NCBI RefSeq assembly: GCF_014356525.2
Contig: NC_052516.1
Coordinates: forward strand, 21,284,257-21,348,256
From: Nilaparvata lugens
Taxonomy: Eukaryota > Arthropoda > Insecta > Hemiptera > Delphacidae
Reading direction: 5' to 3'
Length of the DNA: 64,000 bases
Notes under the pieces: model-generated
What the model was told of the DNA's origin: nothing
Database searches by the model: none
The model's input: only the letters and a program-made list of their open reading frames with translations
In this document: positions 1 through 12,200 of the stretch, in pieces
Numbering within the stretch: the stretch's first letter is position 1
Layout: the number at the start of each line of letters is the position of its first letter
Made by a program: the position numbers and the translations under genes

Positions 1-100
1 AATGATACAGAATCAGGATAGAGGAAGAGCTGTAGGTCTGATGACCCCTCCAATCAGATTGGCTACTAGTCCCGACCCATACCCAACTGGAGCCAGTCCA
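1..100. repeat. Exact copy of 31799-31898, cut off by the assembly gap
   Basis: All 100 bases match 31799-31898 in the same orientation, then the N gap begins. The internal copy continues into unique sequence. It may be one end of a dispersed repeat (a third, diverged copy lies at about 26430-26600) or the same locus placed twice during scaffolding. No coding potential is credited to the open frame that runs through it. Confidence 0.9.
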
Positions 101-200
101 NNNNNNNNNNNNNNNNNNNNNNNNNNNNNNNNNNNNNNNNNNNNNNNNNNNNNNNNNNNNNNNNNNNNNNNNNNNNNNNNNNNNNNNNNNNNNNNNNNNN
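101..200. other. Assembly gap (100 N)
   Basis: Exactly 100 undetermined bases, the usual placeholder for a gap of unknown size. Sequence left and right of it should not be assumed to be adjacent in the genome. Confidence 0.99.
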
Positions 201-1540
201 ACCGCCGATTTATGAATTTACATCACATTATTATATTATCGTTATTCTAATTACATTCAATCTTTTTTCTCATTGATTAATTGTTTATACTTTGTAAAAT
301 TCGTTGAATAATTAGCATTACCCTCATTCAATGTAAATTAGTGTATTAGCCAGTAAATATTGTAACATACATAAATAAAGAAATTTAATCTAATCTCTCT
401 CTCTATATCTCATAAAAAGGGTTGTGTGGCAGAGTGGACCTGCGCCCTACTAAAGGATGATCAATCAATCAATCTCTCTCTCCAATGTCCAAAGCTCCGC
501 CAATTTATGTAGATGCATAACAATATTATCGATAGTCATCCCATATTGATTTTTTTATCATTATACAGTTCAATAATTATTTTCTTAGTCTATATTATGA
601 AATTCATCTATAATATCGCTGTATTGAAAGCCATTGTATATAAGTAGTGTATAAGTCAGTATATATTGTAATCTACAAAAATATAGTACTCAATTAATCT
701 CCAACTTTCTCACTCTCTCTCTCTCTCACACACACACTCTCTCCCTCTCTCTCACACACACTCTCTCTGGCATGCAAATTTAAATGGCAAATAACCGACA
801 ATTTGATTTGAGAATCTCGGCAGAATAATAACATATTTGGAAGTTACATCATCTCATCAATAACCCACGCACTGTTTCGGAGGAACACGTTAAGTCGTCG
901 GTCTCGGCTGCCTGAAAATCAGTCGTTAGGTCATGTCAGAGCCCCTGAAATTGATCCGTTGTCACCTGAGAGTTCAGTTGTCACTCAATTTTCAAGTAAA
1001 ATTACATAAAGATGAAAATGTCATGTCTTCTGCATACTGGAACAAAACAGCATTATAAGAGGTAATCATCTGATTGTATATGACCACAGTCGTAGTGAGG
1101 GTCATCAATCTGCCTCCTGGTTGTGCAGTATTCTCTAAATTGATTAAAACTATTCTGAATAAGTAGAGATTTCTAAATGATTTCAGTATTATTCAAACTC
1201 GTATGGATCTTTCAATAGAAATTTCAAAATCATTGTAATCTTACAAAATATTTTAACAAAATACAATAAGAAAAGTAGGGAAATTTTCAATTTGTATTTT
1301 TCTCTATGAACAGTGCAAACAACACAGTAACGTTGTATTTGCTCGCTTCTGAATGCATTACATAAAATAGTCTTCAATTATGCTTATTCCTCAAAGTGAA
1401 ATATGGGGATATTACAAATGCAAAAACATCTTGAAACAATTGATTTAATTTATGTTTGAGCATTAATTTAATTCAATTAGCAGCATGTAGTGAATCGCTG
1501 GACTGGAGTAATAATCCTCTCAAAACCCATCTAACATTTA
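201..1540. other. Intergenic, low-complexity patches, no gene seen
   Basis: AT-rich sequence with short CT, CA and GATC/AATC microsatellite patches around 390-480 and 710-770. Frames are short and broken. No splice-bounded exon or RNA gene was recognised. Confidence 0.6.
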
Positions 1541-1692
1541 GAACCGGTCGCACAAAAGTCGGTTAAGTTTTAATAGTGATTGATTTCACGATAAACAATC
1601 AGAGAAGGATTTTTCGAAAAGAATGCTTCTCTGATTGGTTCTCGTGAAATTAATCATGATTAAAATTTAACCAGCTTTTGTGCAACCGGTAC
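1541..1692. mobile_element. 152-bp foldback MITE, PIF/Harbinger-type target site
   Basis: The two halves are inverted repeats of about 65 bp with a short loop. The ends read GAACCGG and, on the other strand, GTACCGG, followed by CACAAAAG. TTA precedes it (1538-1540) and TTA follows it (1693-1695), the 3-bp target duplication of the PIF/Harbinger superfamily. It encodes nothing and would be moved by a transposase supplied from elsewhere. Confidence 0.8.
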
Positions 1693-1695
1693 TTA

Positions 1696-3610
1696 GTCTA
1701 TGTGATACTGAGAACATCCACATTAAATATTGCACAGTGAACAGTACAGTTCATATTTTACTATTTTACATATTAGGTACTTTGTTTTTTAGACTCGAGT
1801 ATGTTTCAAAATGGAATGAAAACCTTTAAAACTGCAATTTCTAAGAAATATAGAAATAGATCAAATCCTTGAATAATAATTGAAGAAATTTGATGGTTGT
1901 TTTTCACATTCATTTGAATTGCAAATTAATAATATCCACAATATTTAGATGAATTAATAATATAATAATTTATCTGATTGCCAATGAATTGCAACCAGAG
2001 GAGTTTATTGACAAAACATATACATAGTTTTTATATTATGATGAATATACCGTATTCGAGTTTCAAACAGAAAATCGAGTGATTTGACAATTTTAAACAC
2101 AACGTTATAGGATAGAAGGAAATGAATGTATTGACACAATAATTTTAAAGAATTTATTTTCTCTACGTACAATAGAGACGTACTATTTACTAGTTTTTCA
2201 TATTTACATTGAATTTATTATTACATTCATCATAAAACTATGACCTGAATAACCTATAGCAAGAAATTCAGGTAGGCCATGTGTATATAGGCCAAGTTAT
2301 ATACTCTACCGGTACGGTACGGTATAGGAGATGCTGATTATTTTTTCTTATAAATTAGTATTCCAACATGATTACAGGTTATTAATAATTCTGCAAAGTA
2401 CTTCCTATTCTTTAATAATATTGACATATAACTCTCTTTGGAATATTCTCTGTGAATTGTTATTATAGTTTGTGTAAAATAAGTTGAGACTTGGCCCTCC
2501 ATCCGAAGAAATCACATATGGTTGCCAATTCGTGTACAATTGCAACTTTTTCAAATTTCCAATTCAACGTCAGAATTGGATTTAGAATATCATCCGCGAT
2601 ATCCTAGTAGTGCTAGAGAAGATCCAGGTTTAAAGGATTAAAAGGAAATTTAAATGTTATGATAAAATTGGAAACATCGCGAAAATTTGTTTTTCTTTTG
2701 AATATCACTTCTCTCAGAATCATGGGGCGTCGTAATGCGTAATAATTAATATCAAATTAACGGGGAGAATGTCTCCTTTCTATTGGTGTCTGGATAATCT
2801 TTATCCGACCTATAGTTATATTTTAATTAATGATTATGTTCGTCAATGTCGAGACATTTCAAGCAGAAAATATGAAATTTTTGACATGCTGGAAACTTTT
2901 TTGTTTCAAAAGATAAGTGGGTGGTGAAAGCAAGAAAGTTTCTCAGAAATAATTGAAATTATTTTTTCAATTGTCAAAAGTAGTCGGAAGATCGTATTTT
3001 GAATTATACATCTAAATGGTAACAATCGGAAGATATTGTTGATCAAAAACTAAAATCATCAAAATTTATTTTTTCTTCTAATTTCACTCATTTTTGAAAA
3101 ATCATAACTCAGTAACAATTGGAGATAGAGAGTCCGAATGATCTCATTTTATTCAGAATTTTATAATCTAAAAAGAAGGCACGATCAAATGTTTCTGTCC
3201 GATTACGAGATTTGGCAGAAATAGCTGAAAACTGGAAAATGAGCCGAAAATACGAGGTTTTTGGGCCAACCTGTATCTAGCACAAGGAAATTTTGCATGA
3301 AGAAATTGGGTTCTGACTTCTCTTATGTACCCAAATGATATATTAAAAAATCAGAACTACAATATAAATATGCATGCACCAATGTATATAGTGACTGGAC
3401 TAAAGTAGAGTACCTAGTGTATTGGATGTATCGGCTGAAGTATAACCCCATTGACGGTTTAAATTCCATTTTCAGGCTGGGTGAGACCTTCTAAAATTGT
3501 AAGGGACTCCACAGTCCACACCAACAAAAGTCTTACTAATTTACTTTTTCATAAGTGGTGGTGGTAGAAAATATTGTCTATTTATGAAAGTTAAATCTAT
3601 TTGAAAAATT
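1696..3610. other. Intergenic with dispersed-repeat fragments
   Basis: No gene seen. About 3425-3550 resembles about 16795-16920: both carry a CGGCTGAAGTAT motif, then a CCCATTGAC motif, then AAGGGACTCC. This marks a dispersed repeat family shared by the two sites. Confidence 0.5.
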
Positions 3611-3946
3611 ATACAAGATCTTTATTTTTTTATTTATTTACATACAAAAGCTCACAGAATAATCCATGAAGAGCCTTATTGACATCAACTAGTTTAGATA
3701 CATAATATTTGATGCAAAATAAGAATGAAAAATAAAATAAAATGTAAACACAATTTTTGAATACTAATAAGATAAGAAGAGGCGAAATGAAAAAATAAAA
3801 TAAACCAATGATAATAGAAAATGAAGAAGAATGAAATAAAAATGATAAGAAAAATAAAATAACGAATAAAATAGAGAATAGAGGAAAAATAGGGCTTTAG
3901 AAGAGAGAAAAAAAATGAGGAGTTTAGTTTAGTAATTATTTATCAA

Positions 3947-5877
3947 TCATGAGTTAGCTATAGAGCGATATGCTAGTTCACAGGATTTCTTAAAGGTTTT
4001 GAAACGGTCAGCAAACGGATCAATGCAGTGGCTTATTCTATTGTACAAACGTAAAGTTCTGTATATATAAGAATTGCAATGATGAGTCGTTCTGATAAAT
4101 GGCATGTGGAACAGAATATTTGGTTTTGGTCTATTAAACGGGACATGAAGTTGCAACATACTTATAAATTCTGGCATGAATACTTGATTGTTTAGGATAT
4201 TATATAATAGCAAGAGGGAACTGACAGATCTCCTTTCTTCCAATCTTTGAACATTAAATATCAACCTCAGATTGTCTGTTGAAAAAGCTATCGGACAGAA
4301 TGCGTTGAACTTTTTAAAATAAAGATACCTTAAAAATTTATTCTGAATTTTTTCTAAATCAAGAATAGCGCTGCTGTGAAATGGAGCCCAAACTAAAGCA
4401 GCATATTCAAGTTTACTCCTCACTGTAGCATAGTACAATTTCAAAACAACGTCACATGCTGTAAAAGACCTACAATTTCGAAATAAAAACCCTAGCGACC
4501 TATTAGCACCATTCATAACATGTGTTAGGTGTTCCTTAAACTCAAGAGTAGGGTCCATTATGACGCCCAGGTCCTTTATACGGATAACACAATCGAGGAT
4601 TGCATTATTAATATTGTAATTGTAATGAAAAGGATTTTTCTGACGTGTGAATATCATGTATTTTGTTTTTGATATATTTATTTCCAATCTATTTCTCAAA
4701 CACCAGTCATGAATCGCATTCAGATCCCGCTGCAAGAGACAGCAATCCTCCAGACTAGAGATAGGTCTGAAAAGTTTTACATCGTCTGCAAAAAGCAAAA
4801 TACTAGATTCTTTAATATGGTCAGGCAGATCATTCATGAGTAGGACGAACAACAAGGGACCAAGGTTTGACCCCTGTGGAACCCCAGAAGAATTGGTAAA
4901 GTAAAGAGATCTGTGATTATTAAAAACCACATAAGACATCCTATCGGTTAGATAACTCTCAAAAAATGCAATCAACTATCAGACAGGCAAAACCATTTCA
5001 ATTTTTTCAACAGAATCCCAAAATCCACCGAATCAAAGGCTTTTTTGTAATCTAAATAGATAACATCCATACGACCATGCATGTCTAGCTGCGAAGAGAC
5101 AGATTGGGTGAACTGCAACAGATTAGTTATAGTTGAGCGCGATGGCATAAAACCATGTTGGAATGAGGAGATTGCGGGTCTTACATGGTTGAAAACTTTG
5201 CTATATAAAATATATTCAAAGACCTTACTTGGAGAATTGAGGATAGTAATGGGACGAAAATTCGAGATTATATTCTTTCCACCAGTCTTATGAACAGGTG
5301 TCACCCTTGCAGCTTTCCATTTTTTAGGATATTTATTCAATCTCAAGGACAAATTGAAGATAAATTGTAAAGGTTGAATAAGAATATCTCTACAACCTTT
5401 TATAATGTATGCTGGTACACCGTCAGGCCCACAAGATCTAGTTGCTTTAAGTTTATTTATAGCTGAATTTACTTCATTTTCAGAAATATATGAAACTTGT
5501 AATATGTCAAGATGAGGAGATGAGGAAATGCTGTCATATGATTCATTATCATTATTATGTTGGATGTTATTACGGTTGTTGCTGTTATTGTAAACAGATG
5601 AGAAATAATCAGCAAAAGCCTGCGGTACTTCCCGATCGGTATACCTGCACCCATTCCACTCAAAACACTTTGAGTCCGATCTAGACTCTTTTTTACTCGC
5701 AACATAGTTCCAGAAGTGTTTAACGTTTGAATTTATGTTATTTTGTAGAGATTCTATATAATTTTGTTGTGCTATGTTGATTTCACTTTTTATTGCAGCT
5801 CTCAATTCCTTGAATTTGTTCAAATAATATCCCGAAAACGATTTTTTCCGTGCACATTTCTTTTTTAATTTAATCAT
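3947..5877 (-). pseudogene. LINE ORF2, reverse transcriptase part (frameshifted)
   Basis: Two overlapping frames (5877-4972, then 4975-3947) encode one reverse transcriptase broken by a frameshift near 4975. Visible motifs in order are the SCGPDGVPAYIIK fingers block, FRPITILNSPSKVFE, FQHGFMPSRST, the YLDYKKAFDSVD block with the first catalytic Asp, SGVPQGSNLGPLLF, and LLFADDVKLF with the catalytic Asp pair. The catalytic residues survive although the frame does not. A C-terminal thumb-like region follows up to the stop at 3947. The protein would have copied the element RNA at the target site; this copy cannot make it in one piece. Confidence 0.9.
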
Positions 5878-6826
5878 CTGGATAATGCTTCTAGTAAACC
5901 AACCGGATACTTCGATTTAATAATATTTTTATTTTTGGGCACATGCGAAGCGAAAGCATAATTCAATAAATCGTAAAAATAGTCTACAGCGAGATCGACA
6001 TCGTTGAATTCATAAAGTCTATGCCAATCTGAATCTCTAAGTGTGAGATAAAATTCATAGTAGTTTGCTTTTTTAAAATTGTAATACTCGATACTCAAAG
6101 GGGGATGCAAGAGGCTCTTTTTAATCAAAAAACTAATATCTAAGCTTGGGTGATGTGGATCTTCAGCAAGCAGAGGGCTTGTTTCGTGCAAAACAATCAG
6201 AGGTAGATTACTCAGCACTAGATCAAGAGTTTTGGCATTGGCATTTAAAACATTATTAAAGGATACTAAGTTGAATAAACACATGCAATTCATCAGTCTG
6301 GCATATTTACTAGGACCACCAACAAAATTAAAACTTGAACCATTTATTTCATTCAGATTAAAGTCACCCAATATTAATAAATCATGTGAAAAAATATTAT
6401 TATCACTTTCAATAAAATCAAAGAAGTCACAGTAATCGAGAAGACCAGATTCAGGGGAGAAATAGACAACATTGATAAAGATTACTTTATCTTGTGCAGA
6501 TAACTTGACAAGTAAAGATTCATAGCGCGCTGTCGCCGGACATGAATGAGTCGGGAATGCCAACTGTTTTTCACTGCACAAAGTACACCCCCTCCCCACC
6601 GCTTTCCAGACACCAATCTATCACGGTCACACCTAAATACCCGATAACGAGAATCGAACAATTCACTATCATGAATCTCATTACTCAACCATGTCTCAGA
6701 CAACGCTACAATATCATAAGTTTCACCTAGTACAGATCTGAACAAATCATTGGTTTTAGTGCGACAACCTCGAATATTTTGATAATTTAATTTTATCAAT
6801 TCAGAGTTTACATTAGGAGAATTCAT
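5874..6826 (-). pseudogene. LINE ORF2, endonuclease part (frameshifted)
   Basis: Two overlapping frames (6826-6482 and 6599-5874) give the N-terminal endonuclease of ORF2. Motifs of the APE-like family are visible: LNYQNIRG near the start, VALSETWLS with the catalytic Glu, the RCDRDR block, GGGVLCAV, and LLILGDFNLNE with the Asp-Asn pair. The first frameshift falls between about 6599 and 6482; a second separates this part from the reverse transcriptase near 5875, where one frame ends in TGA overlapping the next frame's ATG. The family nicks target DNA for target-primed reverse transcription. Confidence 0.88.
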
Positions 6827-6974
6827 TTTTAATAATGAAATAATAAACTATAGCAGTACATTGAATTAGAAAGATAAATAGCTTTACAACAAAAAATAAA
6901 ATAACATTGGTATCGTAATAGTAGAGTGCATTGGGGTTTATCATAGCAGGGATTTATTTGATAACTGTTTTATT

Positions 6975-8021
6975 TTAGTTAGTTTTTCGACTCGCAGTCA
7001 GCTGTGTTGGCGTCTTATCAACGCCGCTTCCACTGCCTGCAAGTTTTGTGATATCATTATCAGTTTTGATTAGATGAATGGCCGAGTTTTCGTCTCTTCT
7101 TATCTTTATGTTACCCGTTTTGTCAACCCATAGAAACTTAAAGTTCATCTGATTCTTCACCCTTTTTGTTTTAGCAAATAAAATTCTTCTAGCCGGACAT
7201 AGAGACTGGTTTATGTAGACGGGAGTATCCATTGGCATGCCTATATGTCTTGTAGACAGAGTCCTCTTCACCCGTCGCCTCTCCAACATTTTTTCCTTAA
7301 TAGCTCGGCGAACAAAGCGTACGATTATCCCAGGAGATGGCCGGTTATTTTGCTGCTTCAAACGATGACAGGCATCGATCATATCCTCCGTGATTGCAAC
7401 ATCCAGGGCTTTACCAACCTCTTTTATAATGCTGGAGACGTCTTCATTCTGAGTGACAGGAACTCCGTAAATCTCAAGAGTGTTCGACCTCGAATATTGT
7501 TCTGCATCATCCAATCTCACCGACAGTTCCGTGACTTTTTTAGACAATGCTAAATTTTCCAATCTGAGAGACTCAATCAACTGGTTTTGTTTATCAATGA
7601 TAGCCTGCTGTGTAGCCAGTATACAAGAGTTTTCGTCGAGCTTTTCATGACACAAATCAAGCGATTTACCTAAGTCTTGTTCAAGACGTTTTAGACCACT
7701 GTCCATTTTTTCACCTAGTTCGTGAATCAACTTTTTTAAGCCGTCTAAGCTACTTACGTCCTTTGTGTTGACACTACACACAATGCCACCATCGCTGTGG
7801 CTACGACTCCTCCTACGCTCACACGCACAGTCAGCACACATCCACGCACGACCAGAGATGAGGAGACCGTTCAGGTCAGCATCACTAAGACCCAAGCACT
7901 GTCCGTGGAAATTCTCTTTACATACACTGCACTGGACCTTATTCGTTTTGTCCTTTGAAGACCGCACTATTAATTTCGTACATTTACGGCAATTCATTAT
8001 GATCAAACACGCTCGTTTCAC
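6975..8021 (-). CDS. LINE ORF1 protein with PHD-like zinc finger and coiled coil
   Basis: An intact frame of 348 residues starting with ATG. Residues about 11-65 hold a Cys/His pattern (CRKC, CSVC, HGQC, CADC) typical of PHD/FYVE-like fingers in ORF1 of Jockey- and CR1-type LINEs. A Ser/Arg stretch follows (about 70-78), then a long heptad-rich region (about 90-180) predicted to be a coiled coil, then a compact basic C-terminal domain with the RSNTLEIYGVP motif seen in L1-like ORF1 RNA-binding domains. The protein would coat element RNA. It is open while its partner ORF2 is broken, which suggests a fairly young death of the copy. Confidence 0.85.
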   Translation of the reverse strand: MKRACLIIMNCRKCTKLIVRSSKDKTNKVQCSVCKENFHGQCLGLSDADLNGLLISGRAWMCADCACERRRSRSHSDGGIVCSVNTKDVSSLDGLKKLIHELGEKMDSGLKRLEQDLGKSLDLCHEKLDENSCILATQQAIIDKQNQLIESLRLENLALSKKVTELSVRLDDAEQYSRSNTLEIYGVPVTQNEDVSSIIKEVGKALDVAITEDMIDACHRLKQQNNRPSPGIIVRFVRRAIKEKMLERRRVKRTLSTRHIGMPMDTPVYINQSLCPARRILFAKTKRVKNQMNFKFLWVDKTGNIKIRRDENSAIHLIKTDNDITKLAGSGSGVDKTPTQLTASRKTN

Positions 8022-8050
8022 AAATAGATAAGGGAGCTATCCAAAGTGCG

Positions 8051-9141
8051 TCCGCTCTCATCAGAGGCTGATACTAAACTGATACTAAACTGAAGTCCAC
8101 TAATCTGAAGTCCACTTTAATTTATTAAGAGTAGGAATTCTCGCAATAATATTTTGTGAAAACACACTGAAAGAGTTTCTATAACTGAATAGTTTCATAT
8201 AGAATATAAGATTTTATAATAATTTTGGACTCATGTGAATATGAATATATAATGAGGTTGATACAGAATAGCATCATAGGTCATACACAAAAATCACTAG
8301 TTAATATATAAATACATCTAGAACGCTAATTAATCTACTATATAGTTAAATACATCTAGAACTAATAATCTTAGGCTAATTAATCTACTATTGTATTTAA
8401 CATAGACTTGGCATTTATTTTGATCTTTTGATACCTTCAATTAGTCAGCCCTGTTAAAGTAATAGATGGTAACTTATGTAATGAGTTATCTACATTATAT
8501 TCTTATCTACTGGTTCTTAGATTATTCTTCGAAGTCTTCTACATTTTCATCATCTCAGAAAGCATAGGCCACGGAACTCCTCAACTACTCTGACATTTTT
8601 TTGTGTTTCGAATTGATCAAAAACAGACAGAGCTTATTTGAAGTCTTAATAGGGACTTGTGTGACCTCGACACTGTAATGACCTAATTACAATTCGCTAA
8701 TTACAATTCGTTGCAAGATGTAAGATAAATTTACAATTTAAATTGCATTCATTATGGTATGCATGATCTTTCACGCTGGTCGAAGCTGCCAATATAATAG
8801 AGGTATAACTAAAAAAAATACTGTCATTAAAGAATTGCACATCACGTTTTCATAAAAGCTGATTGAAAATCAATGATATTTCATAAAATATTTTATAATA
8901 TTATAAGGAGTATATCTATAGTGGCAATCTTATAAACATAAGGAGACCATTGTCAAAGGTTTTCGATAGGGTAGGCCTGAAGAAGGTCATTTTCTATGAA
9001 AAATTGGATACTGAACAACATATTTTGTTGTTTTATATCAGTTATTATAGGCTAGTCTCCATCATAATCTCCATCAGAGATATTAAGTAAAATGAAATTT
9101 GCAAGTCCAGTGAAAAACTTATGGCAAGATGTAAAAGGAAA
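8051..9141. other. Spacer between LINE and takeout stop; probable takeout 3' UTR
   Basis: AT-rich with no supported exon. The part just below 9142 should include the 3' untranslated region of the minus-strand takeout gene. I did not find a convincing minus-strand AATAAA within the first 400 bases, so the polyadenylation site is undetermined. Confidence 0.4.
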
Positions 9142-9296
9142 TTAGGGTGAAGGAAGTATGGCATAGATGTTGAGATTGTTGAATGCTTTGTTGAATATGT
9201 CGGTGAAAGCAGTGCTCACTATATCATTGATGAGAGGTCTGATCACTGCGAACCCAGGTCTCCAGCTGGCATTGATTATCCTGTCCATTATGCCCT
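9142..9296 (-). CDS. Takeout exon 6: C-terminal helix and stop
   Basis: 155 bases from an ATTTCAG acceptor to a TAA at 9144-9142. It encodes the GIMDRIINASWRPGF segment and the final helix with IRPLINDIV and TDIFNKAFNN, the standard takeout C-terminus. It ends NIYAILPSP. Confidence 0.93.
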
Positions 9297-12200
9297 CTGA
9301 AATGAATAAATTAATAGATGAATAGATGACCAAATGAATGAATGAATTGACTAGTAAAATTATGCATTAAATGATGTTGTGTGTGTAAATGCATCTAATG
9401 CTGGTCACTAGTGTTAGAACTAGTTGGAAAAATTTGATTGATACACTTTTCATGATACACATGTCATCACAGCGAAAGCTTTCGAGCAAAACTGTTTGAG
9501 GTTAGGTTTTTATATCCTATACTATTTAACGAGCTATTTCTGTTTATATGTTTAGATTTTTAGATGTTTATATATCTGTATGTAACCTGATCTCGAAAAC
9601 GGCTCTAACAATTCTCACGAAATTTGGAACAAAGTAGGTTTATGATATGAAAATTCGATTGCACCTAGGTCTCAACCCTCGGATAACTCACTGAAGGACA
9701 TTAAAGGATATATACGTCCTTGGAAAAACAGCTGGAAATGTTGTTGTCTGTCAATACCGTAATGAAATTGAGTGAACGAGTGCATGTGTGGAATCATTCA
9801 GCTGATCTCAAGAGAAGAAAAATTCAGCAATAAAAACTTATTTTCGTTCTTTTCTCTTTTTTTAGAAAACATGTTTAGGTACTTCAGAAAGTCCAAAATA
9901 GTAACTAGATGCTATTTATGTAGAATAGTACATATAGCCCAGTCAACGAAGTGTTATAGAGGGAAAAGTTTGGAAGACAATTTTTAACCCCGCAGTTCTG
10001 TTTAGGGTAGTGAGGAGGTAATAATATCAAAAGTCCCCACCCCTACCCCCTGTGCTAAGGGGGTGGGGGTGATTCAAAAGTACCATTTTTTGGTTTCTCG
10101 CATATAACTCGAAAACTATGCATTTTACAGACATGACTATTCCATAAGAAATTAAAGCTTACATAATTTCCTATAATATTGATCTGACTACTTTTTCTAT
10201 ATCTCTTTCACTTTTCGAGATATCCGCTCTAAAAGATGTGTCATTTGAAAAAAAAACACATTCTCCCTCAATTTTTTGCTCTTATAACTTTTTGAATATC
10301 GACGGAAAGAATCCATGCTGATCATGAGCTTATAGAGCATCGAATTCTCTTCAATTTTATGTATAATTTCACAAGTTTACGCACATCCTTAAGACTGTTG
10401 CAGCAGCTTCAGTGTTCAGTGTGAGATCTTCAGTTATGCAAAAATAGACCAATATTGACTAAGGAATTTGGAGAGAATGTTTTGAACACAATTTTTGACT
10501 TTGCAGCTTTGTTAGGACCAGTTAGGGGGTGAACATACCAAAAGTCCCCATCCCTATCCCTTGTGCTAAAGGGATTTGGGTAGTTTAAAAGTTGCATTTT
10601 TCAATGTTTTGCTTACACGCTCATATCTTGAGAAAAATGCGTTCAACCGAATATACCCTTTTTTGAGCATTCATTGCCTGGACTAATAGTATATTAACAA
10701 ATATTGTAGCAAACATAGTATATCATTCAAAATCGAATTCATAGTATATATATTTGTAATTGATGATGTGTTTGTTTTTTGAAATGTGAATAAATTGTTA
10801 TTTTGATGAGTAATAGTATACATTTGAAAAGGGACAGTTTTGGGTATATTAAGCCTGCTGTGCCTCCTCATATATCTGTAAACATAATGTACGACTGAGA
10901 AAATGAATAAATAAATATAAACTATAAATTAAATCTTTCGTTAAAAATTGTCTATGCTTTTACACTCGTGCAAAGCTCGGTCCCCCGATATTCATTGTAA
11001 TGTGTAATTTTCCAGTGGTTTACTATTAATATTGGTTTTATGTTAAAAGTCTCTCGCTGATAACAAAATATGCATGATAAACATGTGCCTATATAGATGT
11101 TTATCATGCATATTCTACCGTTAGTGGCCAGCCTAATGTGAACACCCCTAACCCCCTAAGACAAAGTTGTGCATTTTCTATGATTCTCATCATTCCTCAA
11201 TTCTCAATACTTGAGAGTTAGTTAATATTATTCGGTTACAATCAATAGAAATTATTGGATTGTTGGATTGCTCTAACTGATTGAAGCAATCGCTGCATTG
11301 ATGTTTATAATAACTTCATCAATTATTATTTTATTGATGTGTTTTTAATACATTCAAAATATAAGTGGACCAGAGTTTATTTAGTTCGGTCATCTTGTAG
11401 CTCAATAGATATTTTCAGAGGGATAAATTGACATTTCACATTGGATTACCTTGTGAGTATTTATTCCAGTCAATACATTTCGTATTACAATCTAATCCAT
11501 TTATACAGAGCTTTATACAGAGTGCTCCAAAACACAACGGATTTTTGGCTCCTATTCCAGTTCTTTGAGATTTTTGCTGAATTGGACAGAAAAATCACTC
11601 TTGCCATTTTTTTAGATAGTACAATTTTTTATTGAATTGAATTATTCGGAGCTCTCTCTATCATCATTGTGATGTTACAAATTTTCTCCATATAGAAATC
11701 AAATCTCCGATTCGATATTTAAAATCGATAACAGCCAATAATCAATATCAATGTCTGTATAATCAAAAAGTGTACAACCTTTTTTCTTCAGCTGTTCAAT
11801 AATGTTGGAATACTTGGAAAATTAATTTTTCTAAATTAACAAATATTTATAATCGAGATAAAGGTTAAATAAAATTCGAAACAGATTAAAAATAAAGTTT
11901 AATTGAAAATAATAAATGTAATAATTTTAAACTTATAATTTTGGATTTGTTGAGGTTGGCAATGATGACTTGTTTAGGTGTGGCTTTGGAATTTTTAGAT
12001 GCTTCCCTCAAAAAATGGTGGATGGCTTGGCTTTTCGGTGTATTTTGTTCTCTTCAAATTTTTCTATATATTTGAAGTTTAAAATACTGATATCTGAACT
12101 TTCTTATAAAATCTATTGATGTTGTAAATCATCTGTGGAGTGTAGATTTTGTTATTTTCTTTTTTTTGTGTTATATAATTATTTTCGTATAATATGAAAC

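Larger units (their letters stand above)
3620..8050 (-). mobile_element. Degenerate non-LTR retrotransposon (LINE), nearly full length
   Basis: Read on the minus strand it has the order of a two-ORF LINE: a zinc-finger ORF1 (8021-6975), an apurinic-like endonuclease plus reverse transcriptase ORF2 (6826-3947), then a non-coding tail ending in TAAA-type repeats near 3620-3650. ORF1 is open but ORF2 carries at least three frame breaks, so the copy is dead. The layout (PHD-like ORF1, endonuclease, RT with FADD) fits the Jockey/CR1 group in the broad sense; the exact clade is not certain. It lies about 1 kb beyond the takeout stop codon. The 5' limit is approximate and no target duplication was identified. 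Confidence 0.85.

Noticed and set aside
11068..11115. microRNA precursor
   Set aside because: The perfect 18-bp stem with 11-base loop is shorter than typical precursors; no flanking stem extension.
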